This document shows positions 59,423 to 64,000 of a DNA stretch of 64,000 nucleotides, piece after piece. Both the position numbers and the translations under genes were made by a program. Every line of letters starts with the position of its first letter. Position 1 is the stretch's first letter. Origin of the DNA: Paenibacillus bovis (GTDB taxonomy: Bacteria > Bacillota > Bacilli > Paenibacillales > Paenibacillaceae); assembly GCF_001421015.2 (NCBI RefSeq), contig NZ_CP013023.1:186001-250000 (forward strand). Direction: 5' to 3'. Below the pieces are notes generated by a model that saw only the letters and a list, made by a program, of their open reading frames with translations, was not told the origin of the DNA and ran no database searches.

Positions 59423-59917
59423 ATGTCGGTATATGATTATTCTGCTGCAACGATCGATAAGCAAGAAAAGTCTCTGGCGGATTACCAGGGCAAGGTACTG
59501 CTGATTGTGAATACAGCCAGCGGCTGTGGTCTGACTCCCCAGTACGAAGGATTGCAAAAGTTGTACGATACGTACAAGGATTCCGGGTTTGAAGTACTGG
59601 GCTTCCCATGCAACCAGTTTATGGGACAGGAACCGGGTACCGAAGAGGAAATCAAGGATTTCTGCCAGGTCAATTACAGCGTCAGCTTCCCATTATTCTC
59701 CAAAGTAGATGTCAAAGGTGACAACGCGCATCCATTGTACCGTCATCTCGTAGAAGCTGCACCCGAACCATCCCGTACCGGCGATATCGAGTGGAACTTT
59801 GCCAAATTCCTGGTGGATGGAAGCGGCAATGTCGTGAAGCAATACCCATCTCGCCTCGACCCTGCCGAAATCGAAGCCGATATTCAAAAAGTACTGGCTG
59901 GCGAATCCATTTCCTGA
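59423..59917 (+). CDS. Glutathione peroxidase-type thiol peroxidase (Cys form)
   Basis: 164-residue peroxidase with catalytic Cys35 (NTASGCGLTPQY), Gln65 (GFPCNQFMGQE) and Trp124/Asn125 (IEWNFAKFL), and a likely resolving Cys81. It uses Cys instead of selenocysteine and is probably thioredoxin-dependent, as in the BsaA-type enzymes of Bacillota. The ATG at 59423 has AGGGAG 8 nt upstream. A strong promoter precedes it. Confidence 0.95.
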   Translation: MSVYDYSAATIDKQEKSLADYQGKVLLIVNTASGCGLTPQYEGLQKLYDTYKDSGFEVLGFPCNQFMGQEPGTEEEIKDFCQVNYSVSFPLFSKVDVKGDNAHPLYRHLVEAAPEPSRTGDIEWNFAKFLVDGSGNVVKQYPSRLDPAEIEADIQKVLAGESIS

Positions 59918-60016
59918 CTTATCCTTTCCATTTCTGGGTAAATATACTTGGTTGAACATCACCGTCACATAGTCGGTATTTTATACTTATATTCCAATTC
60001 AGGAGGATGATGAATC

Positions 60017-60412
60017 ATGGCATTAACATTTACAGATATGGTTACACAAGCTCGCAACAACGTTCCGGGTGTAACTTCCCAGGAAGCACGCGAGAAAATC
60101 AACAGCAATCCGAACACCCTCGTTATTGACGTACAGGATGCGGCAGATGCCGGTGCCTGCGGTCTGATCCCGAGCGGCGTAAATATTTCCCTGGGCATGC
60201 TGCCGATCCGTGCAGATCTGGGTGTACCTGCTGAGCTGCGCGATGAGCGTCTGAGCGATCGCAACCGTCCGGTTCTCGTAACCTGCGGTGCAGGCGGCCA
60301 AGCCGCACTGGGCGCGTATGCACTGAAGCTGATGGGCTTCACCGATGTAGCTTACATCGATGGCGGTACAGCAGCATGGAAACAAGCCGGCTTTGATGTA
60401 GAAGAAGCGTAA
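60017..60412 (+). CDS. Rhodanese-like sulfurtransferase
   Basis: 131-residue single rhodanese domain with the active-site loop VTCGAGGQAA (Cys90). TLVIDVQD takes the place of the usual LIDVRxxxE, so the conserved Arg is absent. It could carry persulfide sulfur in the cytoplasm. AGGAGG lies 10 nt before the ATG. It follows the thiol peroxidase by 100 bp, and the two may share a role in thiol and sulfane-sulfur balance. Confidence 0.88.
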   Translation: MALTFTDMVTQARNNVPGVTSQEAREKINSNPNTLVIDVQDAADAGACGLIPSGVNISLGMLPIRADLGVPAELRDERLSDRNRPVLVTCGAGGQAALGAYALKLMGFTDVAYIDGGTAAWKQAGFDVEEA

Positions 60413-60457
60413 ACCCCTTACGCTCTGCATTTCGGCACCCCTTTAACCCCAATAGAT

Positions 60458-60496
60458 ATAAATCCCCTGCAGAACACGACTGCAGGGGATTTTTGT
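60458..60496. terminator. Bidirectional terminator
   Basis: AATCCCCTGCAG (60461-60472) pairs with CTGCAGGGGATT (60480-60491), followed by T-run, between the rhodanese and aldo-keto reductase genes. Confidence 0.9.
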
Positions 60497-60559
60497 TGCA
60501 CTTATGAAGATGGGTATCTAAGTGTCTGAATCCAGGTGGATACACGCCTGTGTAGCAGT

Positions 60560-61420
60560 TTAGAAATCAATATGATCCGGGTCCGGACCTACGCGTACAT
60601 TCTCGTTTATTGCGCTGATCTGCTCCATCTCCTGCGCGGACAGGGAAAAGTCGAAGATCGTGCCGTTCTCGATAATCCGCGATTCCGTGATCGACTTGGG
60701 AATCGTCACAATACCTCGCTGCAGATTCCAGCGCAGAATAATCTGGGCGATCGATCTGCCGTGAGCACCAGCAATATTCTGCAGTACCGGATGATCCAGC
60801 AATTGCCCCTGCATCAGCGGCGACCAGGATTCCAGCTGGATGCCATGCAAGGCGCAGAACTGCTGCAGCTCTATCTGGGTCAGCTTGGGATGCAGCTCCA
60901 CCTGATTGATCACCGGCTTGATCTCTGCATCCTGCATCAGGTCCTCCAGATGATGAATCTGGAAATTGCTGACGCCGATTGCACGTACACGTCCCTGCTT
61001 GTACAGTGTCTCCAGCGCACGCCAGGCTTCCTTGTATTTGCCTGCGACCGGCCAGTGGATCAGATACAGATCCAGCTGCTTGAGTCCCAGTTTGTCCAAG
61101 CTTGCTTCATAAGCGGCCAGCGTCTCTTCGTATCCGAGATCCGCATTCCATACTTTGGAGGTGATGAACAGCTCGTCACGGGTGACAAGACCTTCCTCGA
61201 TCACTTCCTTGATCGCCTGTCCGACACTGCTTTCATTTGCATAAATAGCAGCCGTATCGATACTCCGGTAGCCATGCTTCACTGCCGAACGAATAGCCTG
61301 TACGAGCGCTTCGCCCTCCTCCACCTTGAATACGCCGAGGCCCAGCCATGGCATGGATACCCCGTTATGAAGCTGTACCTTGTCCTGAATAGCAGCAGGT
61401 ATTGTTGTAGATTGTGTCAT
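60560..61420 (-). CDS. Aldo-keto reductase (YvgN/YtbE-like)
   Basis: 286 residues with the AKR tetrad Asp55, Tyr60, Lys89 and His122 (SIDTAAIYANE, ITSKVWN, LYLIHWPVAG) and the cofactor end TIPKSITESRIIENGTIFDF. It is closest in pattern to the methylglyoxal/aldehyde reductases of Bacillus. GGAGG lies 9 nt before the ATG. It starts 5 bp after the stop of the MFS gene, so the two form one operon opposite an HxlR regulator. Confidence 0.94.
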   Translation of the reverse strand: MTQSTTIPAAIQDKVQLHNGVSMPWLGLGVFKVEEGEALVQAIRSAVKHGYRSIDTAAIYANESSVGQAIKEVIEEGLVTRDELFITSKVWNADLGYEETLAAYEASLDKLGLKQLDLYLIHWPVAGKYKEAWRALETLYKQGRVRAIGVSNFQIHHLEDLMQDAEIKPVINQVELHPKLTQIELQQFCALHGIQLESWSPLMQGQLLDHPVLQNIAGAHGRSIAQIILRWNLQRGIVTIPKSITESRIIENGTIFDFSLSAQEMEQISAINENVRVGPDPDHIDF

Positions 61421-61425
61421 TTCCT

Positions 61426-62655
61426 TTACCCCTCCATATGTGTTGCAGCTGTTCGCGCTGCAGAGTGTTGAATCGAATCGTCTTTACTTTCCAAATGCCG
61501 AACCCAGATGGTCAGAATCACAGCTGCCGTCACCATCAGGCCGCCGGTCCATGTCGTATGAATCAATCCCAGATGATCCACTACCAGTCCACCCAGATAG
61601 GCACCCAGCGCAATACCGGCATTAAAGGCTGCAATATTGAGCGCTGACGCCACATCGACAGCCTGCGGCACATACCGCTCTGCCAGCGTAACCACATACA
61701 CCTGCAGACCGGATACATTCATAAAGGCAAACAGCCCCATCAGCAGCACCGTGATCAGCCCGAGCACCGGATACGGCGCGGTGAATCGCAGCAGGAACAA
61801 TACCAATGCCTGAATAACAAACATAATCAGCAGCGCATGCACCGGACGATGATTGGCTGCCCGTCCCCCGATGACATTGCCGATTGCAATCGCAATACCG
61901 TAAAACAACAGCAATAGCGTCACAGTAGGTACCTGATACCCTGTAATATCATGCAGCAGTGGAGACAAATACGTGAAAACAACGAATGTACCGCCATAAC
62001 CCAGCGCTGTAATAATCAATGAAAGAACGAGTCTGCCATTCGACAGGAGGCGCAGCTGATCGCGAAAAGCTGCTGCCTTGCCTTTGCTCAGGTGAGCAGG
62101 AATCAGCAGGCTGTTCGCGATCAGCGCGATCACACCGACAACAACAATCGCGATAAAGGCTGTACGCCAGCCGTACTGCTGCCCGATAAAGGTACCGAGC
62201 GGCACTCCCGTCACAGTAGCAATCGTCAGACCCGAGAACATGATCGAGATCGCACTTGCCCTCCGATTCTCTGCGACCAGATTCGCCGCTATCGTAGAAC
62301 CGATCGACATAAAAATACCGTGTGCCAGTGCCGAGATGACCCGTGCGGTCAGCAGCAGAGCCACACTGTCCGCCATTGCAGCCAGACTGTTACCGATCAC
62401 AAATACGATCATAATGATCAGCAGTAGCGTTTTGCGTGGTACCGAAGACGTCAGCGAAGTCAGGATCGGCGCACCAAAGGTAACCCCCAGCGCATATAAA
62501 GTCACAGTAAGTCCCGCTGTCGAGATGCCGATATCCAGATCACCGGCGATCAGCGGCAGCAGTCCTACACTGATAAATTCGGTTGTTCCAATCGCAAAGG
62601 CACTGATAGCCAGTGCGAGCAATGCCAGTGTACTTCTTTTCTGTTGTGTATTCAT
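61426..62655 (-). CDS. MFS exporter, DHA1 (AraJ/chloramphenicol-resistance type)
   Basis: 409 residues with 12 hydrophobic spans. The N-terminus LALLALAISAFAIGTTEFISVGLLP is the marker of the DHA1 AraJ-type drug or sugar efflux subfamily, and the cytoplasmic loop motif A analogue follows span 2 (GAPILTSLTSSVPRKTLL). The ATG at 62655 has GGAGA 4 nt upstream; an 18-codon upstream extension lacks a site. Divergent from an HxlR regulator with palindromes between them, it is probably an inducible efflux pump co-transcribed with the aldo-keto reductase. Confidence 0.94.
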   Translation of the reverse strand: MNTQQKRSTLALLALAISAFAIGTTEFISVGLLPLIAGDLDIGISTAGLTVTLYALGVTFGAPILTSLTSSVPRKTLLLIIMIVFVIGNSLAAMADSVALLLTARVISALAHGIFMSIGSTIAANLVAENRRASAISIMFSGLTIATVTGVPLGTFIGQQYGWRTAFIAIVVVGVIALIANSLLIPAHLSKGKAAAFRDQLRLLSNGRLVLSLIITALGYGGTFVVFTYLSPLLHDITGYQVPTVTLLLLFYGIAIAIGNVIGGRAANHRPVHALLIMFVIQALVLFLLRFTAPYPVLGLITVLLMGLFAFMNVSGLQVYVVTLAERYVPQAVDVASALNIAAFNAGIALGAYLGGLVVDHLGLIHTTWTGGLMVTAAVILTIWVRHLESKDDSIQHSAARTAATHMEG

Positions 62656-62731
62656 GGGTTCTCCTTGATCCTCTAGAATTGCCGGCCAGCAAATGCTATT
62701 ATGAATCATGAGGTACCTGATGAACAGTACG

Positions 62732-62765
62732 TACTTTTAAGTATGGTAGGTACCAAAAAGTACCT
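62732..62765. promoter_or_regulatory. Operator region for the HxlR regulator
   Basis: AGGTAC-CAAAAA-GTACCT (62748-62765) is a perfect 6-bp inverted repeat. TACTTTTAAGTA (62732-62743) beside it resembles the TACT...AGTA dyads bound by YodB/HxlR-type proteins. Both lie between the divergent MFS and HxlR genes. Confidence 0.55.
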
Positions 62766-62898
62766 GTACCCTACATTTGCTTTATCATCCCAAGCCGCTG
62801 ACGCATCAGCTGATCCGGCTTTTTCTTTGATTTCAAACCATGCGCCCGGACAGCAGCTGCACCATGCTGTGATCCAAGCGCTTATCCAGGAGGTAACC

Positions 62899-63273
62899 AT
62901 GCCCGAAACCGTGAAAAAATACAATATTTCTGTAGAAGCTACCCTTGAAGTGATCGGAGGCAAATGGAAGTCCGTGATCCTCTGTCATCTGACCCACGGC
63001 AAAAAAAGAACAAGCGAACTCAAACGTCTTATGCCAAAAATCACCCAGAAAATGCTAACCCAGCAGCTGCGCGAACTGGAAGAAGACGGAATCATTAACC
63101 GGATCACCTACAATATTATCCCGCCCAAGGTAGAATATGAGCTGACCGAATATGGCTGGAGTCTACAGCCAATTCTGGATTCTCTCTGTGCGTGGGGCAA
63201 AGTGCATATTATCCGCGAGTATGGTGACACGGTGGATGTACTCGAAGATACGTATCTCAACACCACGTCCTGA
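62899..63273 (+). CDS. HxlR family transcriptional regulator
   Basis: 124 residues with one winged helix: ATLEVIGGKWKSVILCHLTHGKKRTSELKRLMPKI then KMLTQQLRELEEDGIINR, the classic HxlR/YodB core. A Cys lies in SVILCHL rather than at the N-terminal position used by YodB, and another in SLCAWGK. The start is the ATG at 62899 after AGGAGG with 4-5 nt spacing; an open frame from 62701 would run through the operators and is rejected. It likely represses the divergent MFS-aldo-keto reductase operon and responds to quinones or aldehydes. Confidence 0.92.
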   Translation: MPETVKKYNISVEATLEVIGGKWKSVILCHLTHGKKRTSELKRLMPKITQKMLTQQLRELEEDGIINRITYNIIPPKVEYELTEYGWSLQPILDSLCAWGKVHIIREYGDTVDVLEDTYLNTTS

Positions 63274-63514
63274 ATTCTGTGATTTACTGTTCTTTTCGTC
63301 GATTAAAATGACGTTTTTATTGCATCTTCTCCCCGTTAGCAGAATTTAATATCAAACTTCTGTTATATGTTTAGCTCTGATAACTAAATGGGTAATGTTT
63401 CTCACAGCCGTACGCCATCTACGACAGATCTGCGCTATGAGAGTCATTCACTCTCTTTCTCTTGCCTGGTCGGCAGATCGTCCGCTTGAATAGAGGAATA
63501 AAGGGGATGTATAC

Positions 63515-64000
63515 ATGAATCGCAATGTAACAATGATGCAATTTTTTGAGTGGCATGTCGAAGCGGATGGTTCACATTGGAAAAGGCTGCAGGACATTGC
63601 TCCCGAGCTGAAGCAGGCTGGAATCGGGACGCTCTGGATTCCACCGGTTACCAAAGGACATACGCCGCAGGATACCGGATATGGCATCTACGATCTGTAT
63701 GATCTTGGCGAGTTTGATCAAAAAGGCGCTGTCGGCACCAAGTACGGTACCAAAAAGGAACTGCTGGATGCGATTGCTGTCTGTCATCGGCTCGGCATGA
63801 ACGTGTATATCGACCTGGTAATGAACCACAAAGCAGGTGCGGATGAGACGGAAGTCTTTCAAGTGGTCGAGGTCGATCCTAACAATCGGACAGAGGTCAT
63901 CTCTGAACCTTTTGAGATTGAAGGCTGGACCAAGTTCACTTTTCCCGGACGCGGTGATACGTACTCTGCAATGAAGTGGGATTATCATCATTTTAATGGA
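63515..64000 (+). CDS. Cytoplasmic alpha-amylase, GH13 (partial, cut by window edge)
   Basis: The first 162 residues are visible, beginning MNRNVTMMQFFEWHVEADGSHW with no signal peptide. GH13 region I is present as VYIDLVMNHKAGAD, and GIGTLWIPPVTKG and DTGYGIYDLYDLGEFDQKG are typical of the AmyS/cytoplasmic alpha-amylase group (GH13_5). It hydrolyses alpha-1,4-glucans. AAAGGGG lies 8 nt before the ATG at 63515. The catalytic Asp and Glu lie beyond the window. Confidence 0.93.
   Translation, partial: MNRNVTMMQFFEWHVEADGSHWKRLQDIAPELKQAGIGTLWIPPVTKGHTPQDTGYGIYDLYDLGEFDQKGAVGTKYGTKKELLDAIAVCHRLGMNVYIDLVMNHKAGADETEVFQVVEVDPNNRTEVISEPFEIEGWTKFTFPGRGDTYSAMKWDYHHFNG

Noticed and set aside
62701..62898. 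N-terminal extension of the HxlR protein
   Set aside because: It would translate through the operator palindromes, and AGGAGG marks the ATG at 62899.

Overview
The window reads as chromosome of a Paenibacillus-like member of the Bacillota. The reasons are strong AAGGAGG ribosome-binding sites, frequent TTG and GTG starts, short bidirectional hairpin terminators between convergent genes, several CUT1 sugar ABC systems without their own ATPase, a PadC/PadR pair very close to that of Bacillus subtilis, FlxA-like and MpsC (DUF2294) proteins, and a copper-amine-oxidase-type 'stalk' secreted protein. I saw no rRNA, tRNA, insertion sequence, prophage or CRISPR array. All family names come from reading motifs, not from database searches.

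Layout. 1-9.8 kb: an N-terminal gene fragment behind a mini-ORF with an in-frame TGA, a GNAT acetyltransferase, a DUF2252 protein, a CUT1 sugar importer (lipoprotein plus two permeases) with cre-like operators, two YesK-like membrane proteins, a Cache-GGDEF diguanylate cyclase and an orphan AT-rich gene. 9.9-17.4 kb: nucleoside hydrolase, metallophosphoesterase, GT4 glycosyltransferase, two GNATs, an SgrR-type regulator and an APH-type kinase, all on the minus strand. 17.6-21.5 kb: padC/padR with a PadR-type operator, an aldo-keto reductase, a UPF0316 membrane protein, and two overlapping small genes that look like a split sigma factor. 21.8-33.2 kb: a co-directional block holding an FAD oxidoreductase, a DUF4127 protein, two large secreted fibronectin/discoidin-like paralogues and a second CUT1 importer, with no recognisable glycoside hydrolase.

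33.3-50.6 kb: a zinc-ribbon membrane protein and an HNH protein, a thioesterase, a TPM-domain protein with a probable frameshift at a C5 run, MOSC plus Crp/Fnr, the stalk protein, flavohaemoglobin, FlxA-like protein, pectate lyase, an MCP, a small Arg/Ser-rich protein beside a Ser/Thr kinase, a DUF697 GTPase, an MpsC-family protein and an MDR oxidoreductase. 51-55.3 kb: a cre-controlled operon of a sugar isomerase and two Gfo/Idh/MocA dehydrogenases, followed by an AraC regulator. 55.4-64 kb: redox and electrophile defence (MDR oxidoreductase, QorB-like protein with an Rrf2 regulator and twin operators, glutathione peroxidase, rhodanese, aldo-keto reductase, MFS exporter, HxlR regulator), pyroglutamyl peptidase, and the start of a cytoplasmic alpha-amylase.

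Taken together the region is a plant- or soil-associated carbohydrate and stress toolkit: polymer attack (pectate lyase, amylase), binding and import (two ABC systems), intracellular sugar oxidation, and detoxification of phenolics, NO, peroxides and electrophiles. The points most worth a second look are the split sigma pair, the purine-rich tandem repeats that recur directly after stop codons, the C5 frameshift, the hydrolase-free glycan locus, and the Arg/Ser-rich small protein beside a kinase.
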